The notes under the pieces were generated by a model, which saw nothing but the letters and a program-made list of their open reading frames with translations, was not told the DNA's origin and searched no databases. A program made the translations under genes and the position numbers. Below are positions 6,519-14,905 of a DNA stretch of 23,096 nt, one piece after another (position 1 is the first letter of the stretch; each line of letters begins with the position of its first letter). The DNA is from Candidatus Aminicenantota bacterium (GTDB lineage Bacteria > Acidobacteriota > Aminicenantia > S016-38), in contig JAGHBF010000033.1 of NCBI GenBank assembly GCA_021161165.1, forward strand, positions 1 to 23,096. The letters are read 5' to 3'.

Positions 6519-7792
6519 TTTTCACCTCTCAAATATTGAATTAGAAGTCTTACGCCAAACCCTGTTCCCCCTTCAGGCATATAATAAAAAGGTTTACTAA
6601 GCATAGCCGGGCCGGCTATGTCAAGATGAACCCATCTTTCAAGCTCAATAAATTCGCCAAGGAAAAGAGCTGCCATGATTGAACCTCCGCTCCTTCCATA
6701 ACCGGCATTTTTTATGTCCGCCCTTTTTGATTTCAGCTCTTCTTTATAATCCTCAAAAAGCGGCATCCTCCACACATATTCCCCTGTCCTTTTCGATGCC
6801 ATTTCGAATTCTCTCGCATCTTCTTCTTCTCTCGAATAAAGCGCAGCCACCAGCTCTCCAAGTGCTACAACAGCAGCACCCGTGAGGGTGGCAAGGTCAA
6901 CAACCAGATCAGGATTCTCCTTTTCAGAATAAATAAGAGCATCTGCAAGTAATAGTCGACCTTCAGCATCAGTGTTATCAACTTCCACTGTTTTTCCATT
7001 GGCCATCTCCACAACATCAGAGGGTTTGTAAGATTTGGAAGAAGGCAGGTTTTCTGCAAGGGGCATTATTCCCACTATTTCATATTTGAATTTCATATGT
7101 TCAATTGCTTTAGCAATACCAAGTACTGCTGCTGCACCGGACATGTCCATGTGCATTCCTTTAATTGACTTGGCGGGCTTGAGATGAAGACCTCCACTGT
7201 CGAAGGTTACTCCCTTGCCCACAAGGACAATCTTGCCCGCTGGTTTATCGGGTTTATATCGATAAATCACCACCCTGGGAGGTTTACTTGAACCTTTACC
7301 CACAGCAATTGTCCCGTTAAATCCATTTTCCTTAAGCCATTTTTCATCCCCAACAAATACATCAACTCCCTTTAAGGATTTTGCTATTTCGCTGAAAGAT
7401 TCAGGATTAATATTTTCAGGAGAATCGTTAATAATATCCCTTACGAAATAAACAACCTCACCTATTTTCAATGCAGTATCCAAACCTTCTCTTTCATCCA
7501 CATATAGGACAACTTCTCTGGATTCTTCTTCTTTTTTTCTGTATTTGTCAAAGGTATAATCCGCCAGTATAGCACCCTCAAAAAATGCTTCTTTCATTTC
7601 CGCGGACAACCCCGCAAGTTTGATATTCCCTTCGCCCGCCTTAAGTTTTTTTAGAACAGAAATAGCTTCAGCTCCTTTTCTTCTTGCATCCTCAACTGAT
7701 AAAGGTTCCTTTAGGAAATAAATCCCATTCCTAAAACCCTCTTTCCCGAAATCAAACTTAAGGCCTTTCTCTTTGTATTGTTCTATTCTCAT
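6515..7792 (-). CDS. pepA: Leucyl aminopeptidase, M17 family
   Basis: 425 residues from the preferred start. Cytosolic zinc/manganese-dependent aminopeptidase that removes N-terminal residues from peptides. The catalytic C-terminal domain shows GKGVTFDSGG (about residues 192-201), the MHMDMSGAAAV segment and the signature NTDAEGRL (273-280), which carry the metal and bicarbonate-site residues of the family; the ATLTGA segment follows. The variable N-terminal domain is somewhat short. I chose the ATG at 7792 because AAGGAG lies a few bases upstream; an ATG 21 bp earlier (7813) has no comparable site. A weak extended -10 (TGATAAGAT, 7825-7817) lies in the 66-bp gap before it, so a promoter here is possible. 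It overlaps the outer-membrane gene by 4 bp. It may simply recycle peptides, or may trim a product of the downstream modification operon. Confidence 0.95.
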   Translation of the reverse strand: MRIEQYKEKGLKFDFGKEGFRNGIYFLKEPLSVEDARRKGAEAISVLKKLKAGEGNIKLAGLSAEMKEAFFEGAILADYTFDKYRKKEEESREVVLYVDEREGLDTALKIGEVVYFVRDIINDSPENINPESFSEIAKSLKGVDVFVGDEKWLKENGFNGTIAVGKGSSKPPRVVIYRYKPDKPAGKIVLVGKGVTFDSGGLHLKPAKSIKGMHMDMSGAAAVLGIAKAIEHMKFKYEIVGIMPLAENLPSSKSYKPSDVVEMANGKTVEVDNTDAEGRLLLADALIYSEKENPDLVVDLATLTGAAVVALGELVAALYSREEEDAREFEMASKRTGEYVWRMPLFEDYKEELKSKRADIKNAGYGRSGGSIMAALFLGEFIELERWVHLDIAGPAMLSKPFYYMPEGGTGFGVRLLIQYLRGEK

Positions 7793-7858
7793 CGTACTCT
7801 CCTTTTTTCTCATTCAATCTTATCATTTACTGGGAAGGAGTAAAAATTAAATTCAGGG

Positions 7859-9229
7859 TTAGAGTGTCAACTTTACACCGAGAGAAACCAACATGGATGC
7901 GGCTTTTTCGATCTGGGAATTTCTCAAATATTCCAGAAATTCCCCTGGTTTTATCCATGGGATTAAACTCTTTTCAGGATTTAACAGTTCGTGCAGTTCA
8001 AAAGATTGCGGTTTTTCGTATTTAACGATAGGATATTCTACGCCATTTTTTCTCACAACAGCTCTGTAAACTATCTTATCCCTGCATTTAAGGAGGGCCC
8101 TTTTGTAAGATGGGGTGTAGGGATATGGAATAAGGAACGGGGAATTAGGAAGAAGATGAAAACTTTTATATTTCCTCACGAGTGAAGCAACAAAGGAGAA
8201 CTCCTCCGCGAACTCATCGAGTGTGGAAAGACAGTCAGAGAGAATCCAGTAATGATAGTTCCTTACACCAATAGAATCAAGCTTTTTTACGACTCTTTCA
8301 ATTTCATCTTCTTTAGCCTTCTTTGCAAGTCTCTTCGCCCTTGAAGAAATAAAAACATCTGTGCCTATCCATACTACTGGCTCCGAAACAAAAGGCGCTT
8401 CCATTATTGCATAAAAAGCATCTTCCCTGAGCAGGCTATCCATAGAAGTCTGAATTCCCCAGATAGAAAAGCCTTCCTGCTTTAAAACAGAAAAAACCTT
8501 TTTAGCATATTCAGGATAGAGCAGGATATCGTCATCGGCAAGGTTCACCAAAGTTTTGCCGCCTGAATCTTTAAATCTTTGAAGCCAGTTCTTTATCCTT
8601 TCTGGTGGAGTTTGCCTCTGTATTCTGCCATGGACATGGGTACAGAATATACAGCTCCTGGGACAGCCTCTTGAAACAACAAGTTCAAGACCCTTTTGCA
8701 AAAATTCTTCAGAAAAAACTGAAAAAGATATGGGAGTTAAAGAAAGGTCTTCTCTTATCACGCCTTTTCGAAAATAGATTTTATTTCCCAGCCTCAATCC
8801 CCACGGACCATCTAATATTTCTCCTTTTCTTAAAGCATCCAACAGTGTCGGGAAAGCACGTTCCCCCTCTCCGGCAAAAACCACATTGGCCCTCTCTATT
8901 ATTTTGAAAGTTTCCATAGGAGCCATGGTAGGAGTTATTCCGCCAAGAGCCACAAGAATTTCGGAAGGCAACTTTGACACAAATTCACTTATTTCCAGAA
9001 AAAAATCATCAAAGACTGTAATTCCTATAACCTGATAATCAGAAATTTTCCTGGAGGGAGAAAGCTTTAATGAAGGGATTTCAAGATAGGAAAAATCTAC
9101 AGAAAAACCTTTCCTCTCCAGTCCACCTACCAAGAAAAGTATAGAAGGAGGAAAGGAAAAATTTTCCCATCTCTTTTCTGTTTTTCTGGGGAAAAGAAGA
9201 AGGACCTTTTCTATCCTTAAAGGATTCAA
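7859..9229 (-). CDS. B12-binding-domain radical SAM protein
   Basis: 456 residues. About 5-135 resembles the Rossmann-like cobalamin-binding domain found in front of many radical SAM enzymes (VLLLFP start, VIGITVFDD, ALGGITPTMAP, FAGEGERAFP). The base-off DxHxxG motif is absent, as is common in this subgroup. The radical SAM core has Cys189, Cys193 and Cys196 in GCPRSCIFC. No SPASM cysteines are visible at the C-terminus. Relatives include cobalamin-dependent methylases and many uncharacterised enzymes; the substrate cannot be told. It starts with TTG directly after the TGA of the PolX gene (no gap) with AGGGG upstream, so it is probably co-transcribed with nadC-nadB-polX. About 45-66 bp separate it from the aminopeptidase gene, with no terminator hairpin that I can see. 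Confidence 0.88.
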   Translation of the reverse strand: MNPLRIEKVLLLFPRKTEKRWENFSFPPSILFLVGGLERKGFSVDFSYLEIPSLKLSPSRKISDYQVIGITVFDDFFLEISEFVSKLPSEILVALGGITPTMAPMETFKIIERANVVFAGEGERAFPTLLDALRKGEILDGPWGLRLGNKIYFRKGVIREDLSLTPISFSVFSEEFLQKGLELVVSRGCPRSCIFCTHVHGRIQRQTPPERIKNWLQRFKDSGGKTLVNLADDDILLYPEYAKKVFSVLKQEGFSIWGIQTSMDSLLREDAFYAIMEAPFVSEPVVWIGTDVFISSRAKRLAKKAKEDEIERVVKKLDSIGVRNYHYWILSDCLSTLDEFAEEFSFVASLVRKYKSFHLLPNSPFLIPYPYTPSYKRALLKCRDKIVYRAVVRKNGVEYPIVKYEKPQSFELHELLNPEKSLIPWIKPGEFLEYLRNSQIEKAASMLVSLGVKLTL

Positions 9230-10861
9230 TCAACTACCCCTTCTAAAAAATGCCTCCAGCCTCTCCCTATCCCAGGTATTTATAATCCTATCGGGTGATA
9301 AAGCAGCTTTCCTTGCCACCTTAATTCCATAATTTCTTAGTGTCTCAAGTGTTGTGGTGGAATGTGCATCGGTTCCAATAGCAAAGTTTATTCTGTATTT
9401 TTTAGCCTTTTCTATTAACCAGTAAGGAAGGTCAAGTCTATCAGGTTGACAGTTTATTTCAATTGCAATATTTTTTTCTTCTGCTTTCTGAAAAATTTTT
9501 TCCCAATCAACTTCAGCAGGGGGTCTTTTCCCTATAAGCCGGCCTGTTGGATGGCCAAGTATTCTGACATAGGGATTATCAAGGGCACGAAGAAGCCTTT
9601 TCGTCATTTCGTCTTTTCCCATATCCAACTTTAAATGAGGAGATGCTACAACATAATCGAGCCTGGAAAGAATAAGGTCAGGATAATCCAGCCTTCCATC
9701 TTCGAGAATGTCCACTTCACAGCCAGCAAAAACCTTTATTGGAAAAGTCTTATTTTTTATTTCTTTAGCCTGCTCAAGAATTCTTTCTGAAGAAAGACCT
9801 CCAGCGATTCTGGAAGAGGCGGAGTGGTCGGTAATACCTATATAGTCATAACCAAGAGAAGTAGCCTTTTCAACCATCCTTTCCAGTGTATCTCTCCCAT
9901 CTGTCCAGTCTGTGTGCATATGAAGGTCTCCTCTGAGATCTTTCAATTCCACAAGAGGTATCTCACTCTCAGGATTTAAATGTCTTATCTCTGGAGGTAT
10001 CCAGGGCAAAGAAAGAGCATTGTAAATTTCCTCTTCTGAGTCATAAAAAGCCTTACCGTTGATAAAAAGACCTTCTTCTTTTAGTTCACCGCCAAGTGAT
10101 TTTGCCCTTTCCTTTAGAAAATCTATATGATTTGAAGGTCCGGTAAGCAGAAGAGACCAAATCCCCCTTTTCCTCCTTTCAAAAAAATCTACCGGTATAC
10201 CGGAGGGAAAGAAGAATCTTATCTTTTTTTCGAAATTCCGTTTAGGCCATGGAAACTTTAATGGTTTTCCAAAATAAAGTATGTCCACATCCTCGAAGAT
10301 TTCATCCCAGCGCCTGTAGCTTCCCACCGGAAGAGCGCCTTCCACTTCCTCTGTGGCAAGAACCACTGCCTCTTCGGCTTCTTCTATTGTAAATTTACCC
10401 AGATAACCTTTTATCTTCTCCATAGACCTGAGAATTTTCTCTATTTTTTTCTGTCCAAGTTTGGGAATTTCCCTGGCCCTTTCGGATTGAAGAAATTCTC
10501 TGAGCTCTTCAACATTCTTTACACCATATGAATAATAAAGAACCCCTACTGTTTTTGGACCGAGATTCGGAATTCTGAGAAGGGAAAGAAGTGAATAAGG
10601 CATCTCCGAAATTAACCTTCTGTGTAAATTGCAATCCCCTGTCTCGAGGATTTCATGTATCTTCTTTGCTATGGCTTCACCTATTCCTTCTATCTTCTTG
10701 AGGTCTCCTCCTTCCTTTACATAATCCTCGATTCTTATGGGAAAATTTCTTATAATTCTCGAAACATTCCTGTAGGAACGAATTTTAAAGGGATTTTCTC
10801 CTTTTATTTCCAGAAAGTCTGCGATTTCATCAAAAATCCTCGCAATTGTTCTGTTTTGCAT
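9230..10861 (-). CDS. polX: Family X DNA polymerase with C-terminal PHP domain
   Basis: 543 residues, near the usual 570. Order: helix-hairpin-helix DNA-binding region (about 53-75 with IEGIGEAIAKKI, 96-115 with IPNLGPKTVG, 132-146 with IPKLGQKKI), then a nucleotidyltransferase core with GSYRR (180-184) and catalytic Asp191, Asp193 and a third Asp at 225 (IPVDFF). The PHP metallo-esterase domain follows from about 310, with all expected metal ligands visible: HMH at 314-316, Asp345-His346, Glu382, His409, His437, Asp498 and His500 (GTDAHS). Bacterial PolX enzymes fill gaps in base-excision repair and carry 3'-5' exonuclease/AP-endonuclease activity from the PHP part. The usual Gly-Lys after GSYRR is replaced by Trp-Asp. 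It starts 2 bp after nadB and abuts the next gene, so it is co-transcribed with NAD biosynthesis genes. Confidence 0.95.
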   Translation of the reverse strand: MQNRTIARIFDEIADFLEIKGENPFKIRSYRNVSRIIRNFPIRIEDYVKEGGDLKKIEGIGEAIAKKIHEILETGDCNLHRRLISEMPYSLLSLLRIPNLGPKTVGVLYYSYGVKNVEELREFLQSERAREIPKLGQKKIEKILRSMEKIKGYLGKFTIEEAEEAVVLATEEVEGALPVGSYRRWDEIFEDVDILYFGKPLKFPWPKRNFEKKIRFFFPSGIPVDFFERRKRGIWSLLLTGPSNHIDFLKERAKSLGGELKEEGLFINGKAFYDSEEEIYNALSLPWIPPEIRHLNPESEIPLVELKDLRGDLHMHTDWTDGRDTLERMVEKATSLGYDYIGITDHSASSRIAGGLSSERILEQAKEIKNKTFPIKVFAGCEVDILEDGRLDYPDLILSRLDYVVASPHLKLDMGKDEMTKRLLRALDNPYVRILGHPTGRLIGKRPPAEVDWEKIFQKAEEKNIAIEINCQPDRLDLPYWLIEKAKKYRINFAIGTDAHSTTTLETLRNYGIKVARKAALSPDRIINTWDRERLEAFFRRGS

Positions 10862-10863
10862 TT

Positions 10864-12441
10864 TTAAAGCTCCCCATTTTCCTCAACCTTTATAAAGTGA
10901 GCACCAAGGCTCTTTTCATTTCTAATTGCTGCTTTAACAACCAGGAGAGCGGAGACTATCCCATTTCTGAGCCCAATTATCTCATCGTTTACCCTGGCGG
11001 TCCTGTAAAACTCTTCTATCCTTTTGTGAAGGTATTCCAGGTCAGAAAGAGCTCTTCCAAGTCTCCTTTTTGTCCTTATAATACCTGCATAATTCCACAT
11101 AGTGTGTTTTATATTAACCCAGTCCTGAACTATAAGTGCCGGGTCTACCTTTACTTCTCTCTTTGGTCTAATCCACGGGGGTATTTCGTGAAATGGAAGT
11201 GCATCCTCATCTTTTGAAGCCATATCTATTGCAGCTCTCCATCCCCATGTAAGCCCTTCCAGCAAAGATGTAGAAGCAAGCCTATTAGCCCCATGGACAC
11301 CGGTACAGCTTATTTCACCCACAGCATAAAGTCTATCCAGAGAAGACCTTCCCCATGTATCAACGAACACACCACCGATTGTATAATGAGCCGCAGGAAC
11401 CACAGGGATGGGTTCTCTGGTAATGTCTATCCCGAGCTCTTTACACTTTTTATAAATTCCAGGAAACCTCGAAGGAATGTCAAATTTTGCATAGGAAGCA
11501 AGGTCAAGAAGAACATAGCTATCTCCTCGCCTGTGCATCTCTTCATAAATGGCTCTTGAGACCACATCCCTTGGAGCAAGCTCTCCTTGGGGCGCATATT
11601 TATACATAAAAGGCTCACCATTTCGAGTAAGAAGCTTTGCACCCTCCCCCCTGACTGCTTCGGAAATCAAGAAACCATCTGCGTCTCTGTGAAAAAGGCT
11701 TGTGGGATGGAACTGTATATATTCCATATGGATAACCCTTGCTCCTGCTCTGGAAGCCATAGCAAAACCGTCACCTCTTGCACCCGGAGGATTTGTTGTA
11801 TGAAGATATATCCTTCCCAATCCTCCAGTGGCAAGGGCGGTAAATCTTGCAAAAAATCTTTTTATTTCACCTGTATATCGGTCAAGAACATACGCGCCCA
11901 TACAAATAGGCTTCCTGTAAATTTCCTGAGGATTGGTTGAATGGTGAGTATTCGTAATTAGGTCCACAGCAGTATGACCTGTGTAAACTTTTATATTAGG
12001 GTGAGATACAACTGCCCTTTCAAGAAGTTCCATAATGGCTTTCCCTGTCTGGTCTCCAACATAAAGGATTCTCCTCTTAGAATGTGCTGCCTCCTTCCCG
12101 AACTTGAACTTCCCATTTTCCGACTCAAAGGGGACCTTTAACTTCTTTATCAGAAATTCCTCCACTATTTTCGGCCCCTCCTCTGAAATAACTTTCACTG
12201 CCTCTAAATTGTTTATTCCGCCCCCTGCTTTAATTATGTCTCGAGCGAGAAGCTCAGGACTATCATCTTCTCCAAGAGATACAATTCCTCCCTGCGCATA
12301 ATAAGTATTGTTTTCATGAAGCTTCTCCCCTTTTGTTAAAACTGCTACTTTTAATCCCTGTTCGGCAGCTTTCCATGCAAGGGTTGCCCCGGCAATACCA
12401 GTTCCTATAACAAGGACATCGGAAATTATTTCTTCACTCAT
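10864..12441 (-). CDS. nadB: L-aspartate oxidase
   Basis: 525 residues, the normal length. FAD-dependent oxidation of L-aspartate to iminoaspartate, the first step of de novo NAD synthesis. The N-terminal dinucleotide-binding motif VIGTGIAGAT is at 11-20. GGIVSLGEDDSPE (51-63) and the substrate-site residues HPTSLF (245-250), EAVRGEGAKL (261-270) and PRD (290-292) fit the succinate dehydrogenase/fumarate reductase flavoprotein superfamily. The PAAHYTIGGVFVD and HGANRLASTSLLEG segments identify NadB rather than fumarate reductase. It lies 2 bp downstream of nadC and 2 bp upstream of polX. The partner nadA (quinolinate synthase), often adjacent, is not in this window. Confidence 0.97.
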   Translation of the reverse strand: MSEEIISDVLVIGTGIAGATLAWKAAEQGLKVAVLTKGEKLHENNTYYAQGGIVSLGEDDSPELLARDIIKAGGGINNLEAVKVISEEGPKIVEEFLIKKLKVPFESENGKFKFGKEAAHSKRRILYVGDQTGKAIMELLERAVVSHPNIKVYTGHTAVDLITNTHHSTNPQEIYRKPICMGAYVLDRYTGEIKRFFARFTALATGGLGRIYLHTTNPPGARGDGFAMASRAGARVIHMEYIQFHPTSLFHRDADGFLISEAVRGEGAKLLTRNGEPFMYKYAPQGELAPRDVVSRAIYEEMHRRGDSYVLLDLASYAKFDIPSRFPGIYKKCKELGIDITREPIPVVPAAHYTIGGVFVDTWGRSSLDRLYAVGEISCTGVHGANRLASTSLLEGLTWGWRAAIDMASKDEDALPFHEIPPWIRPKREVKVDPALIVQDWVNIKHTMWNYAGIIRTKRRLGRALSDLEYLHKRIEEFYRTARVNDEIIGLRNGIVSALLVVKAAIRNEKSLGAHFIKVEENGEL

Positions 12442-12443
12442 AG

Positions 12444-13262
12444 TTATGCCTCTAAAATCAAACTTATATCCGAAGAAGTAAATGAGTGGGTAAGATAGCC
12501 CACAGAAATCATGTCCACTCCGGTTTCTGCTATCTGCCTTACATTTTCAAGCCTCACTCCTCCGGAGACTTCAATCTCTATTTTCCCCTTTGCTATTTCT
12601 ACAGCTTTTTTTATTTCCTCCAAGGAGAAGTTATCCAGCATAACCCTGGATACTCCTTCTTCCAGTGCGATTTTCAATTCATCTATGTTTTTTACCTCAA
12701 CTTCTATAAATTTCTCGCTTTTCTTAGCCCTTCTTATCGTTTCTCTTAGGGACCCCACTGCAAAAATGTGGTTTTCCTTTATAAGAACCATTTCCTCAAG
12801 GTCAAACCTGTGGTTTTCCCCACCGCCAGCTCTTACCGCATATTTTTCAAGGGTTCTCAAAAGAGGGGTTGTTTTTCTCGTGTCCATAATTTTGACACCA
12901 GTTCCTTTTACTTTTTCCACAAACCTTGAAGTGGTGGTGGCAATTCCACACATTCTCTGGAGGAAGTTAAGGGCAACCCTTTCAGCCCTTAAAATTGCAG
13001 AGATTCTTCCTTCCACAGTAAAAAGGATATCTCCCTTTTTAAACCTGCCACTCTCCCCCACAAGCTGTTCAAAGACCAATTCCGGATCAATGGTAAAAAA
13101 CACCTTTTCGGCAACCCAGCCGCCAGCCATAACACCCTCTGATTTGGCAAGAGCTTTTGCTTTCCCTTTTTTCTGGGGGTCTACAACAAAGGAGGTGGTA
13201 ACATCATTGAATGCCCTGTCTTCTTCAAGAGCATTTTTAACAATATCATCTAAGCTTAGCAT
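12444..13262 (-). CDS. nadC: Nicotinate-nucleotide pyrophosphorylase (carboxylating; quinolinate phosphoribosyltransferase)
   Basis: 272 residues, the usual length. Converts quinolinate and PRPP to nicotinate mononucleotide, CO2 and pyrophosphate. Family motifs visible: FLQRMCGIAT (about 100-109), DTRKTTP (127-133), the GGGENHR loop (147-153), KENHI (162-166), and the C-terminal VSGGVRLENV and DMISVGYLTHS phosphate-binding segments. The ATG at 13262 has no Shine-Dalgarno; a TATAAT box ends only six bases upstream, so the mRNA is probably leaderless and this is the first gene of the nadC-nadB-polX-radical SAM operon. Confidence 0.97.
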   Translation of the reverse strand: MLSLDDIVKNALEEDRAFNDVTTSFVVDPQKKGKAKALAKSEGVMAGGWVAEKVFFTIDPELVFEQLVGESGRFKKGDILFTVEGRISAILRAERVALNFLQRMCGIATTTSRFVEKVKGTGVKIMDTRKTTPLLRTLEKYAVRAGGGENHRFDLEEMVLIKENHIFAVGSLRETIRRAKKSEKFIEVEVKNIDELKIALEEGVSRVMLDNFSLEEIKKAVEIAKGKIEIEVSGGVRLENVRQIAETGVDMISVGYLTHSFTSSDISLILEA

Positions 13263-13297
13263 ATGAGAATTATATTAAAAAAAGGACTATTTTTCAT
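13263..13297 (-). promoter_or_regulatory. Promoter of the nadC operon (probably leaderless)
   Basis: On the minus strand a perfect -10 TATAAT (13274-13269) is preceded at 17 bp by ATGAAA (13297-13292; four of six bases of TTGACA). Six bases separate the -10 from the nadC ATG, placing the expected transcription start at or next to the A of ATG. Confidence 0.6.
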
Positions 13298-13761
13298 TAA
13301 ATCTGTGTTTGTAACCTCCAGAGAATGTCAGGTTAATTATTCTCTTCATGTCTTTTCTCACCACCTAAAGATATACTTTAATATTCAGGGATATTTGAGA
13401 CTCCTTGATTTGTTTCTTTCATTCTCCGGACTAAATGACAGAAAAAGTAATTTGTCTGTTCTTTTCCCAGTCAGAGGAAAAAACAAATTCTTATCCTGGG
13501 TGGGTGCGTCATCTTTCTTGCTATGAATCAAAATCCCTTACAGAATAGCTCCACTTAGATTTAAAATTGAACCTGCAACCAAAAAAGCGTAAAAGTCCTT
13601 AGCTGAAAAATTCCTATCCATCTGTACTCGAAATTAATTCAATCCAAACTTTGGTCAGCGCTGAGATGGTCGCCATGCTAAAAGGGTAGAAATAGCCAAG
13701 AATTCTTATTCAAAAATGCCAAATATGGGATTGCAGGAGTCAACAAGAAGATCGGGATTAT
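13298..13761. other. Gene-poor intergenic stretch
   Basis: About 460 bp between the nadC promoter and the terminator of the ECF cassette. No coding region with family features on either strand. It contains a 10-bp palindrome TCAGCGCTGA (13655-13664) and several A/T runs. A 27-codon frame on the minus strand (13538-13621) reads hydrophobic and protein-like but has no ribosome binding site; it may be chance or a gene remnant. I see no tRNA, riboswitch or mobile-element ends. Confidence 0.5.
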
Positions 13762-13795
13762 AAAAAAGAACCCCTTCCAGAATGGAAGGGGCTCT
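13762..13795 (-). terminator. Rho-independent terminator of the ECF sigma cassette
   Basis: On the minus strand a 13-bp stem (AGAGCCCCTTCCA with TGGAAGGGGTTCT, one G-T wobble) closes a 3-base loop and is followed at once by six T. It begins 17 bp after the stop of the exported-protein gene. Confidence 0.9.
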
Positions 13796-13811
13796 TGAAA
13801 GCACTTAAAAA

Positions 13812-14474
13812 TTATTCTGGCATTGGGAATGGTGGTGGGGAAGCCTCAGGTTCTTCCGGAATTGGAGGGATCATAATTCTCTTAGCAAAATCTTCTGGTT
13901 TAATTTTGCCCTGAGCATATTTTTTAACATCTTTTACCTTTACTTTTACAACAAGCCCGGGAAGATAAACATTACCTATTTTCTTTGGGGATTGAAATAC
14001 GAAGCACAGCCAGTAATTGTCGGGAACGTTTTTCAGCACATTTCCATATTCTGCAGAGGTAATTATAGCTTTCTTTATTCCCTCAAGGATTCTCTGTTTC
14101 GAAATTTTCTCTTTCTTTTCCATTCTTTCTTTCATCTTTTCCTTGAGTTCCCTAATTCTCTCTTCAAGCTCTTTCTTTTCTTCCTCAGTCATCCCTTTCA
14201 TCCCTTCCATCCTTTCCTTTACCCCTTCCCCCATCTTCCTTAAAACCTTGACACGAATAAGCTTTCTGGCTAATTCCGTTGCAGGACTGTGAACAAAGTA
14301 AAACACTCCATACCCGTCAACCACGAAGGGTGAAACCTGAAATCTTGCCCTCCCCGAAGCATTTATGGCTGTGGAGAATATGCTCCCAAACATCGCTACA
14401 TCTCTGTTTATATCAGCAGCCACAATGCTTACGGAGAAGAACAGAATTGCCATTAAAACTGCAATTTTTCTCAT
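13812..14474 (-). CDS. Exported protein of unknown function, third gene of the ECF sigma cassette
   Basis: 220 residues. Signal peptide at about 1-20 (VLMAILFFSVSIVAA, cleavage near AA/D), so periplasmic or secreted. A globular N-terminal part (about 21-75) is followed by a highly charged helical stretch rich in Glu, Lys, Arg and Met (about 80-130), probably a coiled coil, then a small alpha/beta part (about 130-200), then a Pro/Glu-rich tail ending in PPPFPMPE. I recognise no family; the charged Met-rich helix recalls periplasmic stress chaperones such as Spy/CpxP, but the defining motif is not present. Its ATG overlaps the anti-sigma stop by 4 bp; the anti-sigma Gly-Gly codons form GGAGGT upstream. 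Likely a target or modulator of the sigma/anti-sigma pair. Confidence 0.85.
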   Translation of the reverse strand: MRKIAVLMAILFFSVSIVAADINRDVAMFGSIFSTAINASGRARFQVSPFVVDGYGVFYFVHSPATELARKLIRVKVLRKMGEGVKERMEGMKGMTEEEKKELEERIRELKEKMKERMEKKEKISKQRILEGIKKAIITSAEYGNVLKNVPDNYWLCFVFQSPKKIGNVYLPGLVVKVKVKDVKKYAQGKIKPEDFAKRIMIPPIPEEPEASPPPFPMPE

Positions 14475-14905
14475 TTTTTACCTCCTTGATTTATTTCATT
14501 AAAGTAGTTTTCATAATCCTTCAATGTAGGAGCAAAATTTATCCCCTTCTCAGAGACATCAGCCAGATATTCATATATATCCTGAGACTCCACAGCAGAT
14601 ACCTGTATCTGATTGTCTCCGATCTTGATTTTGAAACCCAGGATGAACATAAAGAAGAGAAAAAGGAATATGGCCGCCGCCCATGGAATTCTTTCTTTAC
14701 CTTCAACAATAACAACAGGAGGAGGGTATTCTTTCTCCTTTTCCATATCCCTCAAAATTTCCCTTGCCTCACGAATCTCTCTAAGGTCTCTTTGACACTC
14801 CTCACAAATAGATAGATGTTCCAGAAATTTTCTCTCACTTTCAGGTGTTATTTCCCCATAAATAAATTCCACAAGCATTTTCTTGTATTCATTGAATTCT
14901 CCCAT
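14471..14905 (-). CDS. Membrane-anchored anti-sigma factor with zinc-finger (HC2/ZAS-type) domain
   Basis: 144 residues. The N-terminal cytosolic domain has the His-x3-Cys-x2-Cys motif at His30, Cys34 and Cys37 (HLSICEEC), typical of zinc-binding anti-sigma domains that hold ECF sigma factors inactive. One transmembrane helix at about 74-92 is followed by a short periplasmic part of about 50 residues, too small for a full enzyme domain, which may be the sensor. It starts 17 bp inside the sigma gene, with GGAGGA upstream of its ATG, so translation is coupled and stoichiometry with the sigma factor is kept. The signal sensed is unknown. Confidence 0.92.
   Translation of the reverse strand: MGEFNEYKKMLVEFIYGEITPESERKFLEHLSICEECQRDLREIREAREILRDMEKEKEYPPPVVIVEGKERIPWAAAIFLFLFFMFILGFKIKIGDNQIQVSAVESQDIYEYLADVSEKGINFAPTLKDYENYFNEINQGGKK

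Noticed and set aside
7793..7813. Upstream ATG of the aminopeptidase (seven extra residues)
   Set aside because: The Shine-Dalgarno AAGGAG lies between the two ATGs and serves the second; the first has none.
12511..13266. Long plus-strand frame of 251 codons opposite nadC
   Set aside because: Ser/Thr/Pro-rich shadow of a clear nadC gene, with no family features or ribosome binding site.
13263..13526. Plus-strand 87-codon frame in the gap after nadC
   Set aside because: No ribosome binding site, no recognisable domain, biased composition; begins inside the nadC promoter.
13538..13621. 27-codon minus-strand frame with protein-like hydrophobic sequence
   Set aside because: No Shine-Dalgarno, no clear promoter and too short to judge; kept only as a remark on the gap.
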